From: Bacteroidales bacterium
Lineage (GTDB): Bacteria > Bacteroidota > Bacteroidia > Bacteroidales > UBA932
DNA: 64,000 nt
NCBI GenBank assembly: GCA_017427385.1
Contig: JAFRSW010000022.1
Coordinates: forward strand, 1 to 64,000
Reading direction: 5' to 3'
The notes below the pieces were generated by a model. That model had not been told where the DNA came from, made no database searches, and saw only the letters and a program-made list of their open reading frames with translations. Shown here piece after piece: positions 6,861-14,776 of the stretch. Position 1 is the stretch's first letter. Each line of letters opens with the position of its first letter. A program made the position numbers and the translations under genes.

Positions 6861-8633
6861 GTGCTTTCCAAGCGCTACATAAGTCTGATACTCCCACTCC
6901 GCCTGGAGTGGGAGCCTTGTTATTATCTGTCCGGGGATGTCGGCATCGGGCAGCGCGTAATCGTGAAATTCGCCGGCAGGAGGACTGTCGGGGTGGTGTC
7001 GGGAATAGATGTCACCCCAGACATCGACCCCTCCAGGATCCAACCCGTCCTTTCTACCGAAACCGGGCTGGAACCGATTACTTCCAAAGAGATAGAGTTC
7101 TGGCGTTTCATCGCGGACTATTATCTCTGCACCATAGGAGAAGTCTACAAAGCGGCTTATCCAAACCTGAAGACCGTCTCAGAGGAAATCAACGCGCAAA
7201 GAGCACAACGCAAACAAGCACTTGAGGTGCGCGAAGAAGAGTTGTGGCGCAAACGCATCGCCCGCCTGCAGGCACGGCTGGATGCAAAGACAGCCGACCT
7301 TGGGCGCAAGCATAAGGATGCGGTGCGCGCCACACTGGAGGCCCAGAGAAACGACATTGTACGGGAACTCCAGGAAGCTCAGGCCAGGCTGGCAGCGCTA
7401 AGCCATAGTCTGGAAATAGAAAACACGGACTATTCCACACTTCTCTCAAAAGTGCCGGACATCAGTCCGGAACCAGCCCTGCTGCAGGCCTTGCAGACCG
7501 GAAAGCCGGTTCTACTTAAATCCGCAGACCGGAATGCCGACTACATAAACGCCGCCGCCCAGATACTACGGAACGGCATGAACGTGTTCATCCTCGTTAA
7601 CGAAACCGCCCTTGCCGGCCAACTGCAGGACAGCCTACAGAAATCATTCGGAGACCTGCTTCTGGTTCATCATTCGAAGATGACCAGCGCAGAGCGGAGG
7701 CGCATTACCGATGTTGTACGGTCCGGCAGGCCATATATACTTGTGGGCACGCGTTCCGCCATCTTCCTGCCGCACAGGGATCTGGGCCTGATAATCGTGG
7801 ACAACGAGGAATCCACCTTCTACAAACAAAGCGACACCGCCCCCCGCTACAACGCAAGAGACTGCGCCGTGCAGCTGGCCCGCATGCACGGCTGCAACAT
7901 CATCCTCGGCTCCGTCTCCCCTTCCCTGGAATCTATCCTGAATGCACGCAACGGCCGCTATATCCTTTTCGACCGCAATCCGGACGGGAGCGAGATGCAT
8001 CCTGCGTGCAGGTTCACCCTAATAGACATCCCGGCAGAAAAGCGGAAGAACGGGATGCATGGCATCATCTCCCGCAAGCTGTCCGATGCCATGCGCCACA
8101 GCAGTAATACAGCGCTCATCCGCGGTTTCGAGAAGCCGGAGGAACTGGAAGGGCTGAATGCCAATATCCTCACTATCCCACAGGCCGCAAAAACGGACTT
8201 GAACGGATACGACCTTACGGCCATACTCAACGCAGATGCCCTTTTCAATCCTTCCGATTTCAGGTCGGACGAGCATGCCTTCCAGTATCTGGAACGCCTG
8301 CGCAGCATCTGCCCCCAGCTGATAGTCCAGGCCCGCCAGGCCGGTCATCAGGTTTTTACTCTGCGGAGCGCAGAACCCCTGCTGGAAGAACGCAGGAAGT
8401 TCAATCTCCCTCCTTATACACGTATGGTGGAAATGCGTACCTCAAAAGCTGTCGAGCTGGGCCGGGCGCTTTCCGCCGAGGGTTTCTCCACCATGGTCCT
8501 GACGGATTCCGTCCGTGTTTCCCTTTCGAGGGACAAGACTCTTCTGGACGCCAAAAGAAAACTCCGGAAAACCGTGGAGGCCTTCCGGAGCTCATCTAAA
8601 GCCGACATCATCGTAGACGTCGATCCGGTTTGA
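6861..8633 (+). CDS. PriA-like primosomal protein lacking helicase and zinc motifs
   Basis: The 590-residue product starts with GTG 2 nt after the OmpA gene. An N-terminal 3'BD-like domain (LILPLRLEWEPCYYLSGDVG, then FIADYYLCTIGEVYKAAYP) and helicase-lobe remnants (VGTRSAIFLP, YKQSDTAPRYNARDCA, ILGSVSPSLES, ILNADALFNPSDFRSDEHAF, NLPPYTRMVEMR) identify PriA. The Walker A region (normally GxTGSGKTE) reads ALQTGKPVLLKSADRN. Motif II, usually DEEH, is DNEE near residue 314. The eight zinc-binding cysteines and the QxxGRAGR motif VI are absent. A basic coiled-coil insert occupies about 110-180. PriA usually has about 730-820 residues. The reading frame is otherwise intact, so this seems a maintained, ATPase-dead form. 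It could load the replisome without unwinding, or accompany a normal PriA elsewhere. Confidence 0.85.
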   Translation: MLSKRYISLILPLRLEWEPCYYLSGDVGIGQRVIVKFAGRRTVGVVSGIDVTPDIDPSRIQPVLSTETGLEPITSKEIEFWRFIADYYLCTIGEVYKAAYPNLKTVSEEINAQRAQRKQALEVREEELWRKRIARLQARLDAKTADLGRKHKDAVRATLEAQRNDIVRELQEAQARLAALSHSLEIENTDYSTLLSKVPDISPEPALLQALQTGKPVLLKSADRNADYINAAAQILRNGMNVFILVNETALAGQLQDSLQKSFGDLLLVHHSKMTSAERRRITDVVRSGRPYILVGTRSAIFLPHRDLGLIIVDNEESTFYKQSDTAPRYNARDCAVQLARMHGCNIILGSVSPSLESILNARNGRYILFDRNPDGSEMHPACRFTLIDIPAEKRKNGMHGIISRKLSDAMRHSSNTALIRGFEKPEELEGLNANILTIPQAAKTDLNGYDLTAILNADALFNPSDFRSDEHAFQYLERLRSICPQLIVQARQAGHQVFTLRSAEPLLEERRKFNLPPYTRMVEMRTSKAVELGRALSAEGFSTMVLTDSVRVSLSRDKTLLDAKRKLRKTVEAFRSSSKADIIVDVDPV

Positions 8634-9440
8634 TTACTGGAGTTTGTAAACTACAGGGAATACATAGCTGACAGCGACAGGTTCGCCATTCTGCATGCCG
8701 GGAGTCCAGGCAGGAGCAGAAGAAACAACGCGGACTGCTTCTGCATCGAGTTCGGGATCAACACTCTTGATAACCCTTACGTTCTGGATGCTGCCATCCT
8801 TGCCAACCCTGAACTTGAGAACCACGCGGCCTTCCTTACCTGCTTCCTTTGCAGCTTCGGGATAGACGATCTGGCTGCTGACCCACTTTGTGAAGTCTGC
8901 GTCGTCGCCACCATCGAATCCGGGCTTCTTCTCAACGAGGATGAAGGGAATCTCTTCTTCTTCGATCACCTCTTCTGCCACTTCCTGTGCAGCTTCAGCG
9001 GCATCTGCCGCTTTCTCAGCTGCATCGGCGGCAATCTGATCGGCAGCGCCTTCTACGATTTCTTCAGCCTTGTCTGCTGTCTCAGCGGCGGCCTCTTCCA
9101 CAGCTGCCTTCTCAAGAACGAGCATGTCGATTCCACGGACCTTGAGGAGAGCATCGATCTCTTCCTCATCTACACCGTTGTCCTCGAGGGCGACATCGAA
9201 TGCATCGGTAAAGATTGCATCGAGTTCCTCGTCGTCCTGGATCTTGAACTTCTTCAGGACTGCCTGCTTTGCAGCGACAGCTTCCTTGATAGCGGCTTCA
9301 TCGCCGGACTGGATAGCAGTCACAAGGGCGTTTGCGGCCTTCTGTGCCTCTGCGGAAACGGTTTCGGCACTGGGCTTCTTGGTGTTGCATGCTACAAGAA
9401 CCATTGCAGCGATTGCAAGTAATGAAACGATTTTCTTCAT
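8634..9440 (-). CDS. Lipoprotein with TonB C-terminal domain
   Basis: The 268-residue product has a lipoprotein signal (Cys 18, LVAC), a helical N-terminal part, a long Ala/Glu-rich low-complexity region at about 105-170, and a C-terminal TonB-like domain at about 185-268 (YPEAAKEAGKEGRVVLKFRVGKDG, then a hydrophobic C-terminal strand). TonB normally has an N-terminal transmembrane helix in the inner membrane. The lipobox means this protein is probably outer-membrane anchored, so it is unlikely to be a canonical energiser of TonB receptors. The stop abuts the PriA-like stop (8633/8634), with no terminator between. Confidence 0.85.
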   Translation of the reverse strand: MKKIVSLLAIAAMVLVACNTKKPSAETVSAEAQKAANALVTAIQSGDEAAIKEAVAAKQAVLKKFKIQDDEELDAIFTDAFDVALEDNGVDEEEIDALLKVRGIDMLVLEKAAVEEAAAETADKAEEIVEGAADQIAADAAEKAADAAEAAQEVAEEVIEEEEIPFILVEKKPGFDGGDDADFTKWVSSQIVYPEAAKEAGKEGRVVLKFRVGKDGSIQNVRVIKSVDPELDAEAVRVVSSAPAWTPGMQNGEPVAVSYVFPVVYKLQ

Positions 9441-9486
9441 GATAGATGGTTTATAAAAAAAATAGGTTGATTCAGGTTTGTAATTG

Positions 9487-9494
9487 CAAAAATA
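9487..9494 (-). promoter_or_regulatory. -7 box (TATTTTTG) of the TonB-C lipoprotein
   Basis: A consensus match 46 nt upstream of the start at 9440. It lies in the 75-bp gap behind the muramidase gene, so the lipoprotein is probably transcribed separately. Confidence 0.4.
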
Positions 9495-9515
9495 TCAAAT
9501 AATTCGATAAGTTAA

Positions 9516-10574
9516 TCACTTTATGCGAACCGGCTGGTCGTCATACAGCAGGAAACGCTTCGCTTTGCGTATCCATTTCTGCTCTTCGCCCTTCACATGC
9601 TCCTCCACAATATCGAAGGTTATTCCTCCGCGGAGGTATTCCGCCATGACAGGATCTGCCAGCCTGCCATAGAGGCTGTCGTAAATACGGAACTGTGAGT
9701 ATCTTTCACTCAAATAACGCATCAGCTGCATGGTGTGAAGCAGGGAATGATAGCGTGTGCCTGGGGTAAGGATAAACTGCCAGCCGAAACATCTTTCGCC
9801 CTCGTAGAGGCCTGCAAGCGGGATGAAGCTGCACGGGCGCGCCAGCACTCCTTCCGGCACGGGCACGGGGTTTCCTTCAGTCTTGATAAAAGGAGCGCCT
9901 ATCATCTCGTAGGGCCGCACGGTGCCGAGACCGGGATTGACATTGGTGTCTGTCCAGAGCTTGCCGCCGCAATAAAAATAGGGGGTAAACACCCCGGCGA
10001 AGTCGGATGCCGGCGGGATCATCCATGGCATGAGGGTGCGCGGGGTGGATGCAACATCGGCGGAAATAACATGAAGCGACAGCTGCGCTCCGGTTTCGCT
10101 GACATACATCTGCGCCAGCTCCCCGAGCGTAAGACCGTGACGATGCGCCGCCGCTGGCGTCCAAATATCGGTTTCACCTGCGGGAAGGGTGCCTTCCACA
10201 TCTCTTCCGGCAGGGTTCGGATGATCTACGATATAGAGTGCCGGAGCGTTCTCCATCCCCGCAAGGGCAGAAATCAGCCGCAGCACGTCTATGGTGAAGG
10301 GGAAATATCGCGAGCCGCCGTCCTGAATTTCCACCACGATGGCATCCAGTGCCTGGATCTGCTCCGGATCGAAAGCTATGTGGGCCGTTCCGGGCACAGC
10401 CTCATCCCCCGGTAAAAAGATGGTCTCGAGGTTCCCGCGCCTGCGGAAAATATCGAACAAATACGATTCCGTACCGGCATCCCAGCAGGCCTGGGTGCAG
10501 AACACCCCGACCTTGCCATCCAGCAAGGCTTTATCGAGTTGGTCTCCTATGGGTGTCGTGCGGAAAGAAAACAT
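9516..10574 (-). CDS. namZ: DUF1343 / GH171 exo-beta-N-acetylmuramidase (NamZ-like)
   Basis: The 352-residue product matches the DUF1343 plan: VGVFCTQACWD at the N-terminus, LPGDEAVPGTAH, VVEIQDGGSRYFPF, VDHPNPAGRDVEG, GLTLGELAQMY, and LWTDTNVNPGLGTVRPYEMIG. Members such as B. subtilis NamZ release terminal MurNAc from peptidoglycan fragments (established for the family). No signal peptide is visible, unlike many relatives, which suggests a cytosolic role on imported muropeptides. The start codon overlaps the glmM stop by one base (TGATG), so the two are translationally coupled. Linkage to glmM, which supplies GlcN-1-P for wall precursors, fits amino-sugar recycling. Confidence 0.8.
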   Translation of the reverse strand: MFSFRTTPIGDQLDKALLDGKVGVFCTQACWDAGTESYLFDIFRRRGNLETIFLPGDEAVPGTAHIAFDPEQIQALDAIVVEIQDGGSRYFPFTIDVLRLISALAGMENAPALYIVDHPNPAGRDVEGTLPAGETDIWTPAAAHRHGLTLGELAQMYVSETGAQLSLHVISADVASTPRTLMPWMIPPASDFAGVFTPYFYCGGKLWTDTNVNPGLGTVRPYEMIGAPFIKTEGNPVPVPEGVLARPCSFIPLAGLYEGERCFGWQFILTPGTRYHSLLHTMQLMRYLSERYSQFRIYDSLYGRLADPVMAEYLRGGITFDIVEEHVKGEEQKWIRKAKRFLLYDDQPVRIK

Positions 10575-11986
10575 CAGCCTATGATTTTATTGGCGAGAGC
10601 TACAACCTCGTTCCCGAGGGCAACGGCGCGCTCCTCGGAGGGAGCTTCAGAATATACCCTGATGATAGGTTCGGTGTTGGACCTGCGGAGATGCACCCAT
10701 TCGCGGGCAGCCTCGAAATCCACCTTCACACCGTCTATGGTGTTCACCTTCTCGTTGCGGAAGGTCTCCTTCATGGTCTCGAGTATCTTGTCTATCAGGG
10801 CGCTGTCGCTGAGGTCTATGCGATTCTTGGCAATGAAGTACTGAGGCAAGGTCTTCTTGTACTCGCTGACACTCTGCCCGTTATGCGCGAGCTTGCTGAG
10901 GAAGAGGGCCACGCCAACCATGGCGTCGCGGCCGCAGTGGCTGGCAGGATAAATGACGCCCCCGTTACCTTCTCCGCCTATCAGGGCGTTCACCTCGTGC
11001 ATCTTGGTGGTGACGTTCACCTCGCCCACGGCAGAGGCATAATAGGTGCCTCCGTGAGCCTCCGTAACGTCGCGAAGGGCACGGCTGGAAGACAGGTTGG
11101 AAACGGTTGCAAGGTTCTTCACGCCCTTCTTGACGGCCTCGTCCAGCAGGTAGTCCGCAACGGCTACGAGAGTATATTCTTCCACGAAGGGCTGGCCATC
11201 TTCGCAGATGAAGGCCAGGCGGTCCACGTCGGGATCCACGCTGATGCCCAGGTCTGCCTTTTCGCGGACCACGGTTTCACTTAGGTCTATCAGATTCTTG
11301 GGCAGAGGCTCGGGATTATGGGCGAAATCGCCGGTAGGCTCTCCGTTGAGCGTAATGCATTCTACGCCAAGCTTTTGCAGCAGGCGGGGCATGATTATGC
11401 CGCCCACCGAGTTGATGGCGTCCAGCACCACCTTGAAACCTGCCTTGCGAATTGCGTCGGCATCCACTGTGTCGAGGGCCAGGACTGCCTCTATGTGCTC
11501 GTCGGTATAGTCGTGATCGGTGATGGTGCCGAGTTCATCTACCTCCGCAAAGTCGAATTCTCCCTTCTCTGCGCAGTCCAGGATGGCCTGGCCCTGCACG
11601 GCCGTGAGGAACTCGCCCTGCTCGTTCAGGAGTTTGAGGGCGTTCCATTGACGGGGATTGTGGGAGGCGGTGAGGATTATACCGCCATCCGCACCGGCAA
11701 AACGCACCGCCAGTTCGGTGGTGGGGGTGGATGCGAATCCGCACCTGACCACATCTACGCCGCAGGCGATCAGAGTGCCGCAGACGAGATTCTCCACCAT
11801 CACGCCGCTAAGGCGGGCGTCCCGTCCGACTACTACCTTATATTTCTTACCGAACGGAGCCTTGCGCTTGCGAAGCTCGCTGCAGTATGCATAGCAGAAT
11901 TTAACAATATCTACAGGGGTGAGGGCATCTCCAGGGGCTCCTCCTATGGTTCCCCTGATGCCGGAAATGGATTTAATGAGTGTCAT
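10574..11986 (-). CDS. glmM: Phosphoglucosamine mutase / phosphohexomutase
   Basis: The ATG at 11986 begins MTLIKSISGIRGTIGG, the normal N-terminus; codons upstream read through the L31 terminator and promoter and are not part of the gene. The 470-residue product has the phosphoserine loop ILTASHNP (Ser108), the metal loop SVDPDVDR, the sugar loop GGEGNGGV and the phosphate-binding RRSNTEPIIRVYSEA near the C-terminus. It interconverts glucosamine-6-P and glucosamine-1-P for UDP-GlcNAc synthesis. Phosphomannomutase activity cannot be excluded from sequence alone. It is coupled to the downstream NamZ-like gene. Confidence 0.9.
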   Translation of the reverse strand: MTLIKSISGIRGTIGGAPGDALTPVDIVKFCYAYCSELRKRKAPFGKKYKVVVGRDARLSGVMVENLVCGTLIACGVDVVRCGFASTPTTELAVRFAGADGGIILTASHNPRQWNALKLLNEQGEFLTAVQGQAILDCAEKGEFDFAEVDELGTITDHDYTDEHIEAVLALDTVDADAIRKAGFKVVLDAINSVGGIIMPRLLQKLGVECITLNGEPTGDFAHNPEPLPKNLIDLSETVVREKADLGISVDPDVDRLAFICEDGQPFVEEYTLVAVADYLLDEAVKKGVKNLATVSNLSSSRALRDVTEAHGGTYYASAVGEVNVTTKMHEVNALIGGEGNGGVIYPASHCGRDAMVGVALFLSKLAHNGQSVSEYKKTLPQYFIAKNRIDLSDSALIDKILETMKETFRNEKVNTIDGVKVDFEAAREWVHLRRSNTEPIIRVYSEAPSEERAVALGNEVVALANKIIG

Positions 11987-11990
11987 AATG

Positions 11991-11998
11991 CAAAGATA
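11991..11998 (-). promoter_or_regulatory. -7 box (TATCTTTG) of glmM, leaderless arrangement
   Basis: A perfect TAnnTTTG ends 4 nt before the glmM ATG, so transcription should begin at or beside the start codon. It lies downstream of the L31 terminator, giving glmM its own promoter. Confidence 0.6.
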
Positions 11999-12009
11999 AT
12001 AAAATAAAA

Positions 12010-12034
12010 GAGGCAACGACCTTGTCGCTGCCTC
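12010..12034 (-). terminator. Terminator of the tRNA-Glu / L31 unit
   Basis: An 11-bp stem (12034-12024 with 12020-12010, one G-U pair on the minus strand) and 3-base loop are followed on that strand by TTTTATTTTA. Confidence 0.8.
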
Positions 12035-12056
12035 TTTTTTATCCTGTAAGAAAGAC

Positions 12057-12308
12057 TTACTTCTTTCTTGCCTTGTATCTCTGGTAGAACATATCAACAC
12101 GGCCGGCGGTGTCGACGATCTTGGTCTTGCCGGTGTAGAACGGGTGAGAAGTGTTCGAAATCTCGACCTTTACGAGGGGATATTCAACTCCGTCGAGGGT
12201 GATGGTCTCCTTGGTGGTGGCGCAGCTCCTCGTGATGAAGATGTCCTCGTTTGACATATCCTTGAAAACTACAAGACGGTAGGATTCGGGATGGATTCCT
12301 TTTTTCAT
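12057..12308 (-). CDS. rpmE2: 50S ribosomal protein L31, type B
   Basis: The 83-residue product is a complete type B L31 ([47 protein letters not shown]). It lacks the CxxC pairs of the zinc-binding type A form. Its start lies 26 nt after the mature 3' end of tRNA-Glu on the same strand, and I see no promoter in that gap. It is therefore most likely co-transcribed with the tRNA and released by tRNA 3' processing. A terminator follows 22 nt after the stop. Confidence 0.95.
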   Translation of the reverse strand: MKKGIHPESYRLVVFKDMSNEDIFITRSCATTKETITLDGVEYPLVKVEISNTSHPFYTGKTKIVDTAGRVDMFYQRYKARKK

Positions 12309-12334
12309 TTTACTAGTAATTGTTAGAAATCTTG

Positions 12335-12406
12335 TAGTGGGTAGGAGAATCGAACTCCTATTGCGAGATTGAGAATCTCGAGTACTAACCGTTATACGAA
12401 CCCACC
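12335..12406 (-). tRNA. tRNA-Glu (CTC)
   Basis: The 72-nt tRNA has acceptor GGTGGGT with ACCCACT (a G-U first pair), anticodon stem CGAGA/TCTCG around loop TTCTCAA (anticodon CTC), and a GTTCGATTC T-loop. The discriminator is A. CCA is not encoded. Confidence 0.9.
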
Positions 12407-12423
12407 GTTAGCGTTTGGGACTG

Positions 12424-12454
12424 CAAAGATAGACATTTTTGGATTACCTGCAAA
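12424..12454 (-). promoter_or_regulatory. Promoter of tRNA-Glu and L31
   Basis: TTTG at 12454-12451 and TATCTTTG at 12431-12424 on the minus strand, with a 19-bp spacer. It overlaps the opposing promoter at 12438-12471. Confidence 0.85.
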
Positions 12455-12471
12455 TTTTTTTGCTAAATTTG
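12438..12471 (+). promoter_or_regulatory. Promoter of the S9/M20/GH31 operon, leaderless arrangement
   Basis: TTTG at 12438-12441 and TAAATTTG at 12464-12471 have a 22-bp spacer. The -7 box ends 5 nt before the ATG at 12477. It interleaves with the tRNA-Glu promoter on the other strand. Confidence 0.6.
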
Positions 12472-12476
12472 TAAGT

Positions 12477-12929
12477 ATGAAAACATTTAAGAAAATACTT
12501 ATCATCACGATCGTCGTACTGCTGCTGATTGCAGGCGGATGGATATTCATCCATTTCTTCTGGGTATTCGGCACCGGAGTCAAGGCCGGTGAACTCAATC
12601 AGGTCGTCTATAAGGGCTGGGTCTGGAAGACCTATGAGGGACGCCTCATCATGAGCGGTTTCAAGAACGACAAGAAAGGCAGCGGCCTGCAGAGCAACGA
12701 GTTCAACTTCTCGGTAGACAAGCACGCTGAGGGTCGCAAAGCCAACGGTGCCATGTATCACGTGGCCGATTCTCTCATGCGCTGCAGCGGCAAGCAGGTT
12801 CAGGTCAAATACAAGGAATACCGCGGCGCACTTCCCTGGAGAGGCGTCCAGAAATACGTGGTATACGATATCCTAGAGGTCACTGACCCCGCACGTATCA
12901 ATACAATCCCCATAGACACAGGAGAATGA
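12477..12929 (+). CDS. Membrane-anchored conserved protein of unknown function
   Basis: The ATG at 12477 gives 150 residues starting with one strong transmembrane helix (about 6-28); more upstream codons run through the promoter and tRNA and are rejected. Behind the helix comes GTGVKAGELNQVVYKGWVWKT, a pattern conserved in short Bacteroidota proteins sometimes misnamed 6-phosphogluconate dehydrogenase. The soluble part looks all-beta, possibly OB-like, and probably faces the periplasm. The stop overlaps the next start (ATGA), so it is translationally coupled to the S9 peptidase. The function is not known. Confidence 0.8.
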   Translation: MKTFKKILIITIVVLLLIAGGWIFIHFFWVFGTGVKAGELNQVVYKGWVWKTYEGRLIMSGFKNDKKGSGLQSNEFNFSVDKHAEGRKANGAMYHVADSLMRCSGKQVQVKYKEYRGALPWRGVQKYVVYDILEVTDPARINTIPIDTGE

Positions 12930-14776
12930 TATCATCAGTTTTATTTGCAGTCGTACTGCAGATCCTGGCCGTCCATCCCTCCGGCCAAGGCCGGGACATC
13001 ACCATGCGTGAGGCAGTCCTGGGCGGAAGCCTCTACCCCGCACGCGAAACCTGGCACTGGGAAGGCGACAAGCCCCAGAAAGGATTCCTACGTCCCGGGC
13101 GCAAGACCTGGACTCTGCCGAAAGAAGATGGCGAAGGCATAGTCGTCGGTCAGAGCGTCTCCCGCAACGAATTCGGCATAAACGTGGGCGTATTCCCCTC
13201 TCCCTCAGGCAGATACATCGCCGTCTACAGGAAAGACGAGAGCGCAGTGACTCAGTTCCCCCTGCTGGACATCAGCACCCGCACGGGCAGCCTCGAGCAG
13301 ATACGCTACCCCATGAACGGCATGGCCTCGGAGCACATCTCGCTCCTCGTCTGCGACACCCTGGGCAAGGTGCTTTCCACCATCATTCCCACGGAATTCA
13401 CCGACGAGCGCTACCTGACCTGCGTCTGCTGGAGCCCGGACGACAAGTACATATTCATACAGGTACTGGACCGCGAGCAGCATCATATGGCGCTGAACCA
13501 GTACAGGGCGGCTGACGGCAGCTACGTCCGCACCATCCTCACCGAGGAGAACGCCGCATGGGTGGAGCCCCAGGATCCCCTGCACTTCATCAAGGGGCGC
13601 TACGATTTCATCTACCGCACCGACAACCGCGACGGCTACCGCAACCTTTATCTCTGCGATACCCTGGGCACGGTGCGCCGCCTTACAGCGGTAGATGCGG
13701 ACGTGCAGTACGTGGCGGATGACGGCCGCTGGGTCTACTATACCTCCGCAGAGGTGTCTCCCATAGAGAACCATCTCTTCCGCATAGACATTGGCAAAAA
13801 GGCCGTCAGGAAGACCAAAAAGTTCGGAAAGCCTCAGCGGCTCACGCCCGATGAAGGCTGGCACAGCATAAACATGAACGAGGCATGCACCCGCTTCATC
13901 GACAGCTGGAGTTCATTCGAGATGCCGTATAGGGTGGCCGTACGCAGTGTCGACGGCAAATCCTCCGAACTGCTGTATGAAGCCCCGGATCCCCTTGCAG
14001 GGGTCGCCAAGGGCGAAATCGAGCTCGGCAAGGTGCCGTCCGCAGACGGACGGTTCGACAATTACTACCGCCTTTACAAGCCGGCGGGCTTCGATCCTTC
14101 GAAGAAGTATCCCGTAGTCGTCTATGTTTATGGTGGCCCGCACTCCCAGATGGTGCAGGACACCTGGCTAGGAGGCGTGCGTCTCTGGGAGCTTATGATG
14201 GCCCAGAAGGGCTATGTGGTATATGTTCAGGACAACCGTGGCACTTCCAACCGGGGAGCCGCCTTCGAGAAGGCTATCAACCGCCAGTGCGGACAGGCCG
14301 AGATGGCAGACCAGGTGGCTGGCATACGCCGCCTCATGGAGCAGCCCTGGGTGGACCGGGACCGCATAGGCGTCCATGGATGGAGTTATGGCGGATTCAT
14401 GACCATATCTCTGCTTACCAACTATCCTGACATATATAAAGTGGGCGTGGCCGGTGGCCCCGTAATCGACTGGAAATGGTACGAGGTGATGTACGGCGAA
14501 CGCTATATGGACACCCAGGCTACCAATCCCGAGGGTTTCGCGAAAACTTCCCTCATCAATAAGGCTGCGGACCTCAAGGGCAAACTGCTCATATGCCAGG
14601 GCGCCATCGACAACACCGTGGTATGGCAGCACAGCCTCAGCTTCGTGCAGGAATGCATAGCGAACGGCGTGCAACTGGATTATTTCCCCTATCCACGCTC
14701 CGAGCACAACGTGCGCGGCATATGGAGGGTACACCTTATGGACAAAGTAACTGACTATTTCGATTTATACTTATGA
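12926..14776 (+). CDS. Dipeptidyl peptidase IV-family serine peptidase (S9B)
   Basis: The 616-residue product has a signal-like hydrophobic N-terminus, a degenerate beta-propeller (about 40-380) and an alpha/beta-hydrolase domain. The catalytic triad is visible: Ser in GWSYGG near 488, Asp in GAIDNTV near 562, His in SEHNV near 594. The family removes N-terminal dipeptides, typically X-Pro, in the periplasm. It is shorter than the usual 700-plus residues, the shortfall being in the N-terminal propeller. It overlaps by 4 nt with genes on both sides (ATGA junctions). Its partner downstream is an M20 dipeptidase, so together they would turn peptides into dipeptides and amino acids. Confidence 0.9.
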   Translation: MISSVLFAVVLQILAVHPSGQGRDITMREAVLGGSLYPARETWHWEGDKPQKGFLRPGRKTWTLPKEDGEGIVVGQSVSRNEFGINVGVFPSPSGRYIAVYRKDESAVTQFPLLDISTRTGSLEQIRYPMNGMASEHISLLVCDTLGKVLSTIIPTEFTDERYLTCVCWSPDDKYIFIQVLDREQHHMALNQYRAADGSYVRTILTEENAAWVEPQDPLHFIKGRYDFIYRTDNRDGYRNLYLCDTLGTVRRLTAVDADVQYVADDGRWVYYTSAEVSPIENHLFRIDIGKKAVRKTKKFGKPQRLTPDEGWHSINMNEACTRFIDSWSSFEMPYRVAVRSVDGKSSELLYEAPDPLAGVAKGEIELGKVPSADGRFDNYYRLYKPAGFDPSKKYPVVVYVYGGPHSQMVQDTWLGGVRLWELMMAQKGYVVYVQDNRGTSNRGAAFEKAINRQCGQAEMADQVAGIRRLMEQPWVDRDRIGVHGWSYGGFMTISLLTNYPDIYKVGVAGGPVIDWKWYEVMYGERYMDTQATNPEGFAKTSLINKAADLKGKLLICQGAIDNTVVWQHSLSFVQECIANGVQLDYFPYPRSEHNVRGIWRVHLMDKVTDYFDLYL

